Positions 22,020-33,471 of a stretch of 64,000 nt of DNA are shown piece after piece. Under the pieces are notes generated by a model. That model was not told the origin of the DNA and ran no database searches. It saw only the letters and a list, made by a program, of their open reading frames with translations. Made by a program: the position numbers and the translations under genes. Position 1 is the first letter of the stretch. Each line of letters begins with the position of its first letter. This DNA comes from Datura wrightii (taxonomy: Eukaryota > Streptophyta > Magnoliopsida > Solanales > Solanaceae): positions 25,585,501 through 25,649,500 of the forward strand of contig JASDFA010000006.1 in NCBI GenBank assembly GCA_035772735.1. Reading direction: 5' to 3'.

Positions 22020-24069
22020 TGTCACGACCCGCACGTACACCCGAGTTATAGACACGGGACAAGGAGCCCCAAAAGACCCCAAGTCGACCCATGGCATGAG
22101 CATACATCTATTTCATTCACATAAGAGGAAGACTTAACATAAGAAAATGTAAACATGTCATAATAACGGGGAGAACACAATACATGATCCATACATGACG
22201 GTTGAATACAACTTATAATCTGAAGAGCCTCTAATCATGGAAAACGGGTTGATGGGACAACACCCCAACTAACCCTATGATTCGAAAACTAAAGAGAAAT
22301 AGTATACTCTGAACATATGGCCCTCGGAACATGAGGATTCACAAAATAAGCTAACAACAAACTCTGAGAAGCTACCGAGGAGGGTGAGCCTAAGAGCCGG
22401 GTCTTGTATCATGTAATGATACAGAATAGAAAGTATGCGATCAGTACATGAAATGTACTGGGTATGAAAGGTAAGTAAAATGGACAACTAAAACATGTAT
22501 AAAACTCATAAGTGATCATAAAAAATAGGACAACATGCTCATAACATAATTATCGTAATATGACATAAGGCTCATGGTTTTCGAAATATTCGTAACGTAA
22601 ACATAATCATAATCATAATATGAGAGAATTACTTAACATAACTTGAGCCAACATTCATAATCATAAACATGTATAAATCATGACGAACAGTGGGAGATTC
22701 TCTTAACCGACATACATCATATGAGCACCCATGAAGCCCGACTTGTAACCCTAGTCGGGAGGGTGTTCATACCTTGCCAAGGGTAGGAACTATGAAGGGC
22801 GTGATCACACATGAAAAGGTCCACTTGAGCCAGGGACAAACATGAAAGGGTCCCAACATACCTACGGTGGCACGTAGTTCATGAGATCCGGGGCTTAACA
22901 TGGGCCCCAGACCTACTCGGTGTTCGATACTACTCCCAAAATATATATAGTGCTCATAATAATATATACATGAGTTCATGGGCTAGTTAAATCATGATAA
23001 TCGTAAACATGCTTGAACATGTAAGAGCTAGCCATGTCTTGAGGCCTGTGGGTCGGCCAAAAACATAATTCATGATTGATAAAATTCATACATACTTGTA
23101 GATAATGCATATAGCTTGAAATTCATAAGTTAATAATAGAAACATAATAAATTCATAATTAAATTCATAATTCATGCTGGGCTTATCAAAAACACCAATG
23201 GACCAATGGATCATAAATCGATTCATCATGGGGCATGCATAATCAAGTTTAATTGTTTAGAAATTTAAAATCAACAATATTATAATCACTTTAAATCTCA
23301 AAAGATGATCAAATTAGTAGATTATGACAAGATTTCAAAATCACAAGACCCATAATTAAACCATTTAATTTTGTACAAATCAAATACAAAACCCCATGAG
23401 TTTTCAAATAAGTTTTTGATATTTAATATAGAAGGAGCATGGGTGTGGAAGAATACACCCATTGAAGACCTTACATACCTGGAAATATTAACTCCTAACC
23501 CTTCTTAAAAGCCTAAGAATTAAATTGAAGGAACTAAGCTGAAAAGCTTGAAATCTCCCCTTGAATCCCCTCTCAAAGTCTTGCATGCATGAATGGGAGT
23601 TTAGAATAGGTCATCCTCTTAAAACCCAGCCTTTCCTAAGCCAAAACGATGTAGTTTAGGGACTTATATGGTAAAAAAGTAAAAAATACCCTTAATGAAC
23701 CTTCCTTGAAAACTGGCCGGATGGAACCAACGAGTGGTACCAATAGGTCGTGGAACCCACCCACGGCCCGTCCTGCCTTCTCATTGAAAACACTGTAGAA
23801 AGCCAATTCTCGGAATCGTACCACGGACACACAGGACGGATCGTCCTAAGCTTCAATGGACCATTCCTTTGGTCATTGTTTCCTTCTTCTAAAATTCTGC
23901 ACTCCCATTCATCGAGTCTCACCACTACTCATTGTAAGCTTCAACGGGGAATGGTTACCACCTGTTGTCTCCACTATGACATCCCATAACTCTACCACGA
24001 CTGCTAACAACAGACCGTCGTTCTTCTCAATGGGCCGTTGTAACACCCATTTCTACTTCAGCCATCTAG
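22020..24069 (-). repeat. Element A: 3' LTR, missing its U3 start
   Basis: It begins TGTCACGACCCG on the plus strand and follows the 5' LTR closely up to CAGCCATCTAG at 24069, where it joins integrase sequence directly (CCATCCGTTTGCGG). Roughly 165 bp of LTR end, the PPT and about 1 kb of 3' internal sequence are gone, judged against 29518-30535. The core promoter is at 23651-23671: the minus strand reads ATATAAGTCCCTAAACTAC. The U3 inverted-repeat region is 23700-24050. Confidence 0.9.
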
Positions 24070-24620
24070 CCATCCGTTTGCGGATGGAATGTTGTGCTGA
24101 GCTTAATCTGAGTCCCAAGTCCCTTCTTAAAAGACCCCCAGAACTGGGAGGTAAACGGAGTAACTCAGTCTGAAATATTAGACAAGGGAACTCCATGAAG
24201 TCGAACCAACTCTTGAATATATAACTTGGCATAATCATCCATTGAATCCGTGGTCTTAACCGGTAGTAAGTGTGCAACTTTGGTTAACTTGTCGACTACC
24301 ACCCAAATGGAGTCGTATTGCCAGCGAGTACGGGGTAGACCTGTAATGAAGTGCATATTAATTTCTTCCCCCACATCCAAGTGGGGATGCTGATATTTTG
24401 AAGTACGCCTCCCTTCCTTTGGTGGTCGACCTTCACTTGCTGGTAGTTTGGGCATTTCACTACGAACTCTGCAATATCCTTCTTCATACCATCCCACCAA
24501 TAGATTTCTCCCAAGTCCCGATACATATTCGTGGATCCTGGATGAATAGAATATCTAGTACCATATGCCGCATGCAATATCTGAACTCTCAAATCACCTA
24601 CATCTGGGACACATAAACAA
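24070..24620 (-). pseudogene. Element A: integrase, 3' truncated
   Basis: It reads HPGSTNMYRDLGEIYWWDGMKKDIAEF (HH pair) and KCPNYQQVKVDH, where the second zinc Cys is Tyr. The core block reads INMHFITGLP: the first catalytic Asp is His. It then reads WVVVDKLTKVAHLLPVKTTDSMDDYAKLYIQELVRLHGVP and stops after NISD. A few dozen codons follow before the deletion junction at 24070, so the third catalytic residue and the C-terminal domain are missing. It is inactive. Confidence 0.85.
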
Positions 24621-24628
24621 CCCTGGTA

Positions 24629-25262
24629 TCATAGCACACAATCTCCCCTTTGGGAGAAAACCTTCACCTTTTGACTCTGCACTGCTTCCTTTAGCTTCCT
24701 CAAAATGGGATCCTCATCTTTCCTGGATTTAACATCAACCACCAAGGACGATTCTGACCCGCTATCTACAACCACACAGTAATCGGCCAAGTCGGTCAAT
24801 CTAACTCCCAGTCTTGCAAGTCGGTGGACATCTTTCACCAACTCCTTCTTCCCCTCATCCACATGAGACACACTCTCCATTGAGAGCTTACTAAGCACAT
24901 CTGCAACCACATTTTCCTTGCACGGATGGTAGAGGACACTCATGTCGTTGTCCTTTAGCAACTCCAACCAACTCCTTTTCTAAAGATTTAGATCCTTCTG
25001 CGTGAACACATATTTCAAGCTCTTTGTGATCTGTAAATACATCCACGTGAACCTCATACAAGTAATGTCGCCATATCTTTAATGCAAACACTACTGTAGC
25101 CAACTCAAGATCATGGGTTGGGTAATTCTTTTTGTGAACCTTTAACTGTCGTGAGGGGAATGCTCTCACCTTCCCACACTGCAACAACACACATTCCATT
25201 CCGACTCTCGAAGCATCACAATATACAACAAAGCCATCGGTACCCTCGAGTAAAGTCAACAC
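24629..25262 (-). pseudogene. Element A: RNase H, frameshifted
   Basis: There are two overlapping open pieces. 24891-25262 carries TDGFVVYCDASRVGMECVLLQ, KNYPTHDLELATVVFALKIWRHYLYEVHVDVFTDHK. 24629-24967 carries LLKDNDMSVLYHPCKENVVADVLSKLS. One frameshift just after FTDHK separates them. The acidic catalytic positions are all still coded, in two frames. Confidence 0.88.
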
Positions 25263-25277
25263 TGGTGCTGAAGTGAG

Positions 25278-26199
25278 TCAGGTCTTCAATTCCTGGAAGC
25301 TTTTCTCACAATCCTCTGACCATTGGAACTTAACCTTTTTCTGAGTCTGCTTGGTCAAAGGTGACGCAATGGATGAGAAACCCTCCACAAACCTCCGGTA
25401 GTATCCTGCTAGGCCCAAGAAACTCTGAATTTCTAATGGATTCACCGGTCTAGGCCAATTCTTCACCGCTTTGATTTTCTGAGAATCCACCCTTATGCCT
25501 TCACTTGACACCACATGGCCCAGAAATGCCACCGAGTCCATCCAAAATTCACACTTGCTAAACTTTGCATATAGCTGACGATCCTTGAGGGTCCGAAGCA
25601 CTACCCTCAAGTGAGTGGCATGCTCCTCCTCGCTCCGCGAATATATAAGGATGTCATCAATGAACACAATCATGAACATGTCCAAATATGCCTCGAATAC
25701 CCAGTTCATTAGATCCATAAAAGCTGCAGGAGCATTGGTTAGTCCAAAAGACATAACTACAAACTCGTAGTGGCCATACCGGGTTTTGAAAGCTGTCTTT
25801 GGAATGTCACACTCTCGAACTCTGAGCTGGTGATATCCGGACTTGAGATTTATCTTCGAGAAACACCTTTCACCCTGGAGCTGGTCAAATAAATCATCAA
25901 TCCTGGGCAAGGGGGTACCTATTTTTGACAGTGACCTTATTAAGCTGTCGATAATCAATACACATCCGAAGGGAACCGTCCTTCTTTCAAACAAATAGAA
26001 TCAGTGCACCCCATGGAGACTTGCTTGGTCTAATGAAACCCTTATCCAAAAAATCCTTTAACTGATCCTTTAACTCCTTTAGCTCGGCTAGAGCCATCTT
26101 GTAAGGAGCGATAGAAATAGGATGCATATCGGGCAGTATATCAATACCGAAATCAATCTCTGTCTCCGAATGAACACCTAGAAAATCATAAAGAAACAC
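25278..26199 (-). pseudogene. Element A: reverse transcriptase, nearly intact
   Basis: 25278-25994 is a single open stretch of 238 codons covering the palm and thumb: PRIDDLFDQLQGERCFSKINLKSGYHQ, KTAFKTRYGHYEFVVMSFGLTNAPAAF, the catalytic FIDDILIYSRSEEEH, then KFSKCEFWMDSVAFLGHVVS and SFLGLAGYYRRFVEGFSSIASPLTK. The fingers (25987-26199, ISIAPYKMALAELKELKDQLKDFLDKGFIRPS) are in another frame, separated by a frameshift near 25990 in the KKDG motif, with a second near 25915. It is the best preserved RT in the window, but not functional as it stands. Confidence 0.9.
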
Positions 26200-26205
26200 C
26201 TCCAG

Positions 26206-26751
26206 CTATTCGCACACCACCGGAACTGACTGAATAGTCGGGGTCTCGGACTCCACATCCTTAACCCTAACTAGGTGGTACACGTAACCCTTAGAGATCA
26301 TCTTCCCGGCCTTAAGATAGGAAATAAACCGACCAGCTGGTACGACTAAATTACCCTTCCATTCCAAAACTGCCTCCCCCAGAAATTGGAATTCCACTGC
26401 ACGGGTCCTATAATTAATCGAAGCATAACATGCAAAAAACCAATCCATACCCAAAATGATGTTGAAATCAGTCATGGCCAATTCTAATAAGTCCGCAGAG
26501 ATAACCTTATGCAACATCGTAATGGGGAAACCTCTATATAACCTCCTAACTACAACCGACTCACCAACTGGAGTAGATACAGAGAATCGTTTGGACAGAA
26601 TTTTTGGACTAACTCCAAAACTACTAGCAATGTAAGGGGTCACAAAAGACAAGGTAGTTCTTGGATCTAACAAAGCATAAGCATCGACATGGAAGACTTG
26701 CAACATACCCGTGACCACATCTAACGAAGCCTCCTGCTCCTGGTGAGGCAC
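26206..26751 (-). pseudogene. Element A: aspartic protease, active-site change
   Basis: The open stretch of 181 codons includes the whole domain: SLDVVTGMLQVFHVDAYALLDPRTTLSFVTP, SVSTPVGESVVVRRLYR, FNIILGMDWF, and the linker RFISYLKAGKMISKGYVYHLVRV. The catalytic loop reads DPRT where relatives read DPGA/DPGS: the Gly next to the catalytic Asp is Arg, which should abolish activity. It ends VPVVCE with a stop before the RT linker. Confidence 0.88.
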
Positions 26752-26817
26752 TAGAGCATAAAACCTATTCCGGCGCTGACCACCTACCGAATTAGAGGCG
26801 TCTCCCTGCTAAGGGGG

Positions 26818-27905
26818 TCATACAGCTAGAGTGATAGAAATGGCTGCCGGACAATCTCTGATCCTATGCTCGGGTTTGCCACATTCGAAACAAGCATCCG
26901 CACCAACCAGGCACCTCCCGGGATGATTTTTGCCACATCTAGCACACGTTGGGAAAGTGCGCTCCACATGTATGCTACCATGATGCTTCGAGCCTGGCGC
27001 ACTACTCCTCTGGTTTCCCCTGAACCTGGACGACGTACTAGTAGATGATGGTGCTAGAGCAGTGATCTTGTCCTGAGACTGCTGTCGTAATCCACCTCCT
27101 GACCTAGTCTGAGAAACCCCATAGCTTTTGGTCTTGTCTCTCTTGGCCTCTCTCTGCCTCCTATAGACCGACTCCATCTGCTAGGCATGCAATACAATAC
27201 GGGGAAAGTTGATATCCTAGTGTAGCATGGCAATTCGACAATCCCTATCCAAGTAATCTGCCAGTCCATGCACAAAGTGACTCACTCGAGCCCATTGATC
27301 CGCCACCAACTCCGAAGCATATTTAGATAGTCGAGTGAACTCCAAGACATACTCCTGGACTGACATGCTGCCCTGCTTCAAATTCACAAACTCAGCTGCC
27401 TTGATCTCCCTCATTTCCTGAGGGAAGAACCGATCCATGAACGCGGTATGGAACTCATCCCAATATATTGGGCCCGCACCCGCTGCCCTAGCGCCTCTCC
27501 ATTGCTTGAACCATATATGTGCTACCCCCTTGAGCTGATAGGAGGTCAAATCGACACATTCCCCATTATTCACCCCATAACCTGGGTGATCTTCAGAATT
27601 TCCTCAATATAGTCATGTGGGTCCTCGTCCACCTTCAACCCTGAGAACTCCGGAGGGCTCATCCTCAGAAATTCCCTTACCCTAGCAGCTGCCTCATTTC
27701 CATTTTGCAGATAATGGGCCACGGTTTGATTCTGTACCTGAGCTGTCATGGCCTGTGCCAACATCTGGATTGCCGCCCTAAACTCAGCATGGGCGACTGG
27801 CTCTAGTACGTGCTCCTCATGAACAGGTGGAGCTGGCTGATGCCCTCCATCATGGGCACCCTCATGATCATCACAATTACTGTTCCTCTTGGCATTTATC
27901 GGCAT
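26818..27905 (-). pseudogene. Element A: gag, broken by few stops
   Basis: The ATG at 27903-27905 opens MPINAKRNS. Capsid text follows: AHAEFRAAIQMLAQAMTAQVQNQ, FLRMSPPEFSGLKVDEDPHDYIEEILKITQVMG. A stop near 27572 is followed in frame by LTSYQLKGVAHIWFKQW and FMDRFFPQEMREIKAAEFVNLKQGSMSVQEYVLEFTRLSKYA (27217-27573). After another stop the nucleocapsid piece (26818-27177) has two zinc knuckles, CARCGKNHPGRC and CFECGKPEHRIRDC, the second a canonical CX2CX4HX4C. The linker is Ser/Arg/Gln-rich. Confidence 0.88.
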
Positions 27906-28102
27906 GGAGACATGATTCTGCAAACGTGAATAGCACAAATTAGAGGCGTAAAGGACGTTCATGGCACAACTTAGATCATGAAAGAAGGGAACATTCCATA
28001 ACGTCTATTAGCCTCTTCATCATAAGTGTGGCATGCTTCACACCCCTAAAAAAGACTCTACTTAACACGACTTTTAGACACCCTAGGACACTTTAAACCT
28101 AT

Positions 28103-28115
28103 GGCTCTGATACCA
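28103..28115 (-). other. Element A: primer-binding site (tRNA-iMet)
   Basis: The minus strand reads TGGTATCAGAGCC, a perfect match to the initiator tRNA-Met core, five bases inside the LTR edge at 28120. The stretch 27906-28102 is leader. Confidence 0.92.
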
Positions 28116-28119
28116 AGTT

Positions 28120-28961
28120 TGTCACGATCCGCACGTACACCCGAGTTGTAGACACGGTACAAAGAGCCCCAAAAGACCCCAAGTCGACCCATGGCATGAC
28201 CATACATCTATTTCATTCACATAAGCGGAACATAAGAAAACATAAACATGTCATAATAATGAAGAAAATACAATACATGATCCATACATGACGGCTGAAT
28301 ACAACTTATAATCTGAAGAGCCTCTAATCATGGAAGACGGGTTGATGGGACAACACCCCAAATAACCCTACGATTATGAAACTGAAGAGAAACAGTATAA
28401 TCCGAATATATGGCCCTCAGAACATGAGGACTCAAAATATATGCTGATAACGAACTTTGAGAAGCTACTGAGGGTGAGCCTAAGAGCTGGGTCCTCTATC
28501 ATTAAACAATACAACATAGAAAGCATGCGGTCCGTACATGGAATGTACTGAGTATGCAAGGTAAGTAAAATGAACAATTAAAACATGTATAAACCTCATA
28601 AGTGATCATAAGAATAGGACAACATGCTCATAACATAATTATCGTACTATGCCATAAGGCTCAAGGTTTTTGAAATATTCATAATGTAAACATAATCATA
28701 ATCATAATAAGAGAGAATTACTTAACATAACTTGAGCCAACATTCATAATCATAAACATGCATAAATCATGAGGAACAATGGGAGATTCTCTTAACCAAC
28801 ATACCCCAAGTGAGCACACATGAAACCCAACTTGTAACCCTAGTTGGGAGGGTGTTCATACCTTGCCAAGGGTAGGAACCATGAAGGGCGTGATCACACA
28901 AGAAAAGGGCCACTTGGGCCAGGGACAAACATGAAAGGGTCCCAACATACCTACGGTGGCA
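28120..28961 (-). repeat. Element A: 5' LTR, U5-side piece
   Basis: It begins TGTCACGATCCG and follows the other A LTR to CCTACGGTGGCA at 28961, where the A' fragment is inserted. It resumes at 31756 with a second TGGCA. Confidence 0.9.
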
Positions 28962-29759
28962 AAACAACGTAGTTTAGGATTATATCATGAAAAAGTCAAA
29001 AATACCCTTAATGAACCTTCCAGAAAACTGCCCAGATGGAACCAACGAGTGGTACCAATGGGTCGTGGAACCCACCCACGGCCTGTCCTGTATTCTCTTT
29101 GAAAACACTACAGAAAGCCAATTCTCAAAATCGTACCACGGACACATAGGACGTCCTAAGCTTTAATGGACCGTTCCTTTGGTCGTTGTTTCCTTCTACT
29201 GATATTCTGCACTCCCATTCCAAGAGTCTCACCGCGACTCCTTATAAGCTTCAATGGGCCGTGATTACCACCCATTGTCTCCATTATGACAGCCCACTAC
29301 TCTACCACGACTGCTAACAATGGAAAGTCGTTCCTCACAATGGGCCGTTGTAACACTCGTTGCTAATTCATCCATCTGGGTTGACTCCTTACCGCGACGA
29401 CCCGTGGTCACTTACCAAGGGTCGTGGTACCCGTCGTTCTGTAACCTTTTTCCCAATTTTCAATAGTTCTGCATTTTAGCTTCCCGGGTTTACTCCTAAG
29501 CACTTTCGGGGTATTACAATATCTCCCCCTTGGGAACATTTATCCCCGAATGTAGAAAACAAGCCACAAATAGAAACATACAATTTATCATAGCTATATA
29601 CTGATCATTTTAACCAAAATTTCATGGAATGACTACCTCCGAATAAAACCACATAGCTGAAATGATCTCATACCTCACATACATATCCATACACATAAGA
29701 GAAACTTGCACACATGAACTGAACATGAAAACTAAATAGGATCATAGAGTAGAACTGAT

Positions 29760-31055
29760 ACCTCAAGTTGGAACTGAGTCGATAGCGAACAAATGTGGGT
29801 ATCTCGCCATCATATCCGTTTTGGATTCCCACGTAGCTCCATCAACATGCTGATTCTCCATGAAACCTTAAACTGAAGCTACTTCCTTGTTTCTTAATCT
29901 CCAAACCTGACGATCCAAGATTTCAACGGGAATTTCTTCATAACTGAGGTTTTTTTTTTACTCCAATGATGTCTACCGTGACTACCAAGGACAGATCACC
30001 CAAACACTTTTTCAAAAGCGACACATGGAAGACGGGATGAATTGAAGATAACTCTAATGGCAAGTCGACCTCATAGGCCACCTTACCAACTCTTCTCATA
30101 ACCCGTTAGGGACCAACATAGCGAGGATTGAGTTACCCTTTCTTTCCGAACCGCATGACTCCCTTCATGGGAGATACCTTTAGAAATACCCATTCGTCCA
30201 CATCAAACTCCAAATCCCTTCTCTTCACATCAGCATACGATTTCTGACGACTCTGAGCAGTTTTAATCGGTCTCTTATCAACTAGACCTTTACCATGGCC
30301 TCATGAACCGAATCAGGTCCTATCATGGCTGCCTCACCAACCTCAAACCATCCAATGGGCGATCTATACCTTTGCCCGTAAAGAGCCTCGAATGGTGCCA
30401 TCTGGATACTAGAGTGATAACTATTATTTGGGCAAACTCGATCAAGGGAAAATGATCATCCCAACTACCTTTAGAATCCATAACACATGCCCTCAACATA
30501 TCCTCGAGGGTATGAATAGTTTGTTTTGCCTGGCCATCCGTTTGCGGATAGAATGTTGTGCTAAGCTTAATCTGAGTCCCAAGTACCTTCTAAAAAGACC
30601 GCCAGAACTGGGAGGTAAATTGAGTACCTCGGTCTAAAATAATATACAAGGGCACTCCATGAAGTCGAACCAACTCCCAAATATATAACTTGGCATAATT
30701 ATCCGTTGAATCCATGGTCTTTACTGGTAGGAAGTGTGCATCCTTGATTAACCTGTCGACTACCACCCAAATGGAGTCGTATTACTGGAGAGTACGGGGT
30801 AGACTTGTAATGAAGTCCATATTAATTTCTTCCCACTTCCAAGTGGGGATGCTAATATTCTGAAGTACGCCTCCCGGCCTTTGGTGGTCGACCTTCACTT
30901 GCTGGCAGTTTGGGCATTTCTCTACGAACTCTACAATATCCTTCTTCATACCATCCCACTAATAGATTTCTCGCAAGTCCCGATATATTTTTGTGGATTT
31001 TGGATGAATAGAATATTTGGTACCATGTGCCTCATGAAATATCTGAACTCTCAAA
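29760..31055 (-). pseudogene. Fragment A': integrase, broken
   Basis: It runs from the C-terminal domain (29760-30270: the VKVLWR-like end, the KILDRQVWRLRNKEVA-like block, FVDEWVFLKVSPMKGVMRF) up to the core and zinc region (30400-31050). The SDRG area is near 30640 and a HPKSTKIYRDLREIY zinc start is near 30980-31020. A nine-T run at about 29949-29957 sits in the C-terminal coding part and is a likely frameshift site. It supplies the 3' integrase segment that element A itself has lost. Confidence 0.8.
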
Positions 31056-31751
31056 TCACCTACATCTGGGACACATAAACAACCCTAGTATCGTAGCACA
31101 CCATCTCCCCCTTGGGAGAAAACCTCCACCTTTTGAACTCTGCACCTCCTCCTTCAAGTTCTTCAAAATGGGATCCTCATCTTTCCTAGATTTAACTTCA
31201 ACCACCAAGGATGATGCTGACCTGCTATGTACAACCACACCGCCATCAGCTGAGTCGGTCAAAATAACTCCCAGTCTTGCAATTCGGTGGACATCTTTCA
31301 CCAAATCCTTCTTCCCCTCATCCATATGAGACACACTCTCCATTGAGAGCTTACTAAGCGCATCTGCAACCACATTTTCCCTTCCCTGGTGGTAGAGGAC
31401 ACTCATGTCGTAGTCCTTTAGCAACTCCAACCACCTCCTTTGTCGAAGATTTAGATCCTTCTGTGTGAACACATATTGCAAGATCTTGTGATCCGTAAAT
31501 ACATCCACGTGAACCCCATACAAGCAATGCTGCCACATCTTTAATGCAAACACTACCACGGCCAACTCAAGATCATAGGTCGGGTAATTCTTTTCGTGAA
31601 CCTTTAACCGTCGTGAGGCATATGCTATCACCTTCCCAGACTGCATCAACATACATCCTAGTCTGACTCTCGAAGTATCACAATATACAACAAATCCATC
31701 GGTACCCTCAAGTAAAGGAAACACCGGTGCTGAACTGAGTCGAGTCTTCAA
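31056..31751 (-). pseudogene. Fragment A': RNase H, open 231 codons
   Basis: One uninterrupted frame covers the whole domain: TDGFVVYCDTSRVRLGCMLMQ, KVIAYASRRLKVHEKNYPTYDLELAVVVFALKMW, VDVFTDHKILQYVFTQKDLNLRQRRWLELLKDYD, then ENVVADALSKLS. The four acidic catalytic positions (Asp in YCD, Glu in LEL, Asp in FTD, Asp in VAD) are all present. The upstream RT is missing at the fragment edge, so there is no start codon of its own and it is not a gene in its own right. Confidence 0.85.
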
Positions 31752-31755
31752 TTCC

Positions 31756-33102
31756 TGGCACGTAGTTCATGAGATCCGAGGCTTAACATGGCCTCGAACT
31801 TACTCGATGTTTGATACTACTCCCAAAATGTATATAGTGCTCATAATAATACATACATGAATTCATGGGCTATTTAAATCATGATAATCGTAAACATGCT
31901 TGAACATATAAGAGCTAGCCATGACTTGAGGCTCGTGGGTCGGCCAAAAACATAAATCATGATGAATAAAATTCATACATTTTGTAGATCATGCATATAG
32001 CTTGAAATTCATAAGTTCATAATAGTTAACGTAATAAATTAATAAGTAAATTCATACTTCATGCTGGGCTTATCAATAACACCAATGGACCAATGGATCA
32101 TAAATTGATTCATCATGGGGCATGCAGAATCAAGCTTAATTGCTTAGAAATTTAAAATCAATAATATTATAATCACTTTAAATCTCAAAAGATGATTAAA
32201 ATCAGTAGATTATGACAAGATTTTAAAATCACAAGACCCATAATTAAATCATTTAATTTTATACAAATAAAATGAAAACCCCATGAGTTTTCAAATAAAT
32301 TTTTGATAATTAATATAGAAGGAGCATGGGTGTGGAAGAATCCACCCATTGAAGACGTTAGATACCTGGAATTATTAACTCCTAACCCTCCTTAAAAGCC
32401 CAAGAATGAAATTGAAGGAATTGAGCTGAAAAGCTTGAAATCTCCCCTTGAATCCACTCTCAATGTCTTGCATGCATGAATGGGAGTTTAGAATGTGTCA
32501 TCCTTTTAAAACCCATCTTTTACCAAGCCAAAACGATGTAGTTTAGGGCCTTATATCGTGAAAAAGTCAAAAATACTTAGTGAACCTGCCCTAAAAACTG
32601 GCCAGATGGAACCCACGAGTGGTACCAACGGGTCGTGGAATCCACCCACGGCCCATCCTGCCTTCTCATTGAAAACACTGCAGAAATCCAATTCTTGGAA
32701 TCGTACCACGGACACATAGGACGGATCGTCCTAAGCTTCAATGGACCATTCCTTTGGTTGTTGTTTCCTTCTTCTGAAATTCTGCACTCCCATTCCACGA
32801 GTCTCACCACGAATCATTGTAAGCTTCAAGGGGGCGTGGTTACCACCCGTTGTCTCCACTGTGACATCCCATATCTCTATCACGATTGCTAACAACGGAC
32901 CATCGTTCCTCATAATGGGCCGTTGTAACACCCGTTGCTACTTCAGCCATCTAGGATGACTCCTTACCACAACCACCATGATGGTCCGTGGTTACTTACC
33001 ACGAGTCTTGGTATCTGTCGTTCTGCAACCTCTTTTGTAATTTTTAGTAGTTTTTCGTTTTAGCTTCCCGGGTTTACTCCTAAGCACTTTTGAGGTATTA
33101 CA
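31756..33102 (-). repeat. Element A: 5' LTR, U3-side piece
   Basis: It resumes TGGCACGTAGTTCATGAG and ends GAGGTATTACA at 33102. U3 inverted repeats (CCACGAGT/CGGGTCGTGG type) lie at 32590-33000. The TATA and CCTAAACTACATCGTTTTGG core is at 32528-32556 (minus). With 28120-28961 it makes a full LTR of about 2.18 kb. Confidence 0.9.
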
Positions 33103-33107
33103 AGATG

Positions 33108-33471
33108 GCTCCTGGCGTGGCGAATATTGTTGGGGAGACCAAGGTGGAGTCCCCCTGTCACCCTCAGATCGGGCTAACTATGATTGAGGCACCCTGCTAG
33201 TGCCTTCTCCTGCTGTGATGTTGAACTTCCTGCTAGTTGTGGTCTGTCGCGTGTCCGATATTTCTCTATAGACAAGTAGAATATAGTAAGCTTAGGGGCT
33301 CAACCCTATATAGCACAACTGTGTAGCACAACTGGAAAAGAAGAGTAATCACCCTAACATGCCTCGCAGCCTCCTTTGTATAGTATGTGGTGCACAACAC
33401 ATCCATAGATAAGACTCTACTTAGCAGGGCTTGCAGACTCCTTGGGATATGACCTGCTCAAATACCAAGTT
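33108..33471 (-). pseudogene. Element B: gag N-terminus, leader and PBS
   Basis: This resumes B internal sequence after element A. It is the non-conserved, Pro/Arg-rich start of gag (33108 to about 33250) followed by leader. The minus strand at 33455-33466 reads TGGTATTTGAGC, an iMet PBS with two changes, six bases inside the LTR. Confidence 0.75.

Larger units (their letters stand above)
28962..31755 (-). mobile_element. Fragment A': LTR piece plus integrase and RNase H, inserted in the A LTR
   Basis: This 2794-bp piece is, in minus-strand order, the end of RT/RNase H, integrase, the polypurine tract (29519-29531, plus-strand ATATCTCCCCCTT) and the first 557 bp of an LTR (28962-29518). It ends inside that LTR at the CTAAACTACGTTGTTTT block. 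It is bounded on both sides by TGGCA. Neither end is an LTR terminus, so it did not arrive as a normal complete element. It is close to A in sequence. Confidence 0.85.
22020..33102 (-). mobile_element. Element A: Ty3/gypsy retrotransposon with internal insertion
   Basis: A is flanked by AGACG (22015-22019) and AGATG (33103-33107), a 5-bp target duplication with one CpG-type C/T change. It holds a 3' LTR cut short at 24069, a deleted 3' internal end, pol and gag on the minus strand, a good iMet PBS, and a 5' LTR split by a 2.8-kb fragment (28962-31755). It sits in the gag of B. Confidence 0.9.

Noticed and set aside
23750..24173. Overlapping frames repeated at 32635-32959
   Set aside because: They are the U3 part of the A LTRs in both copies; the similarity is LTR duplication and not a gene family.
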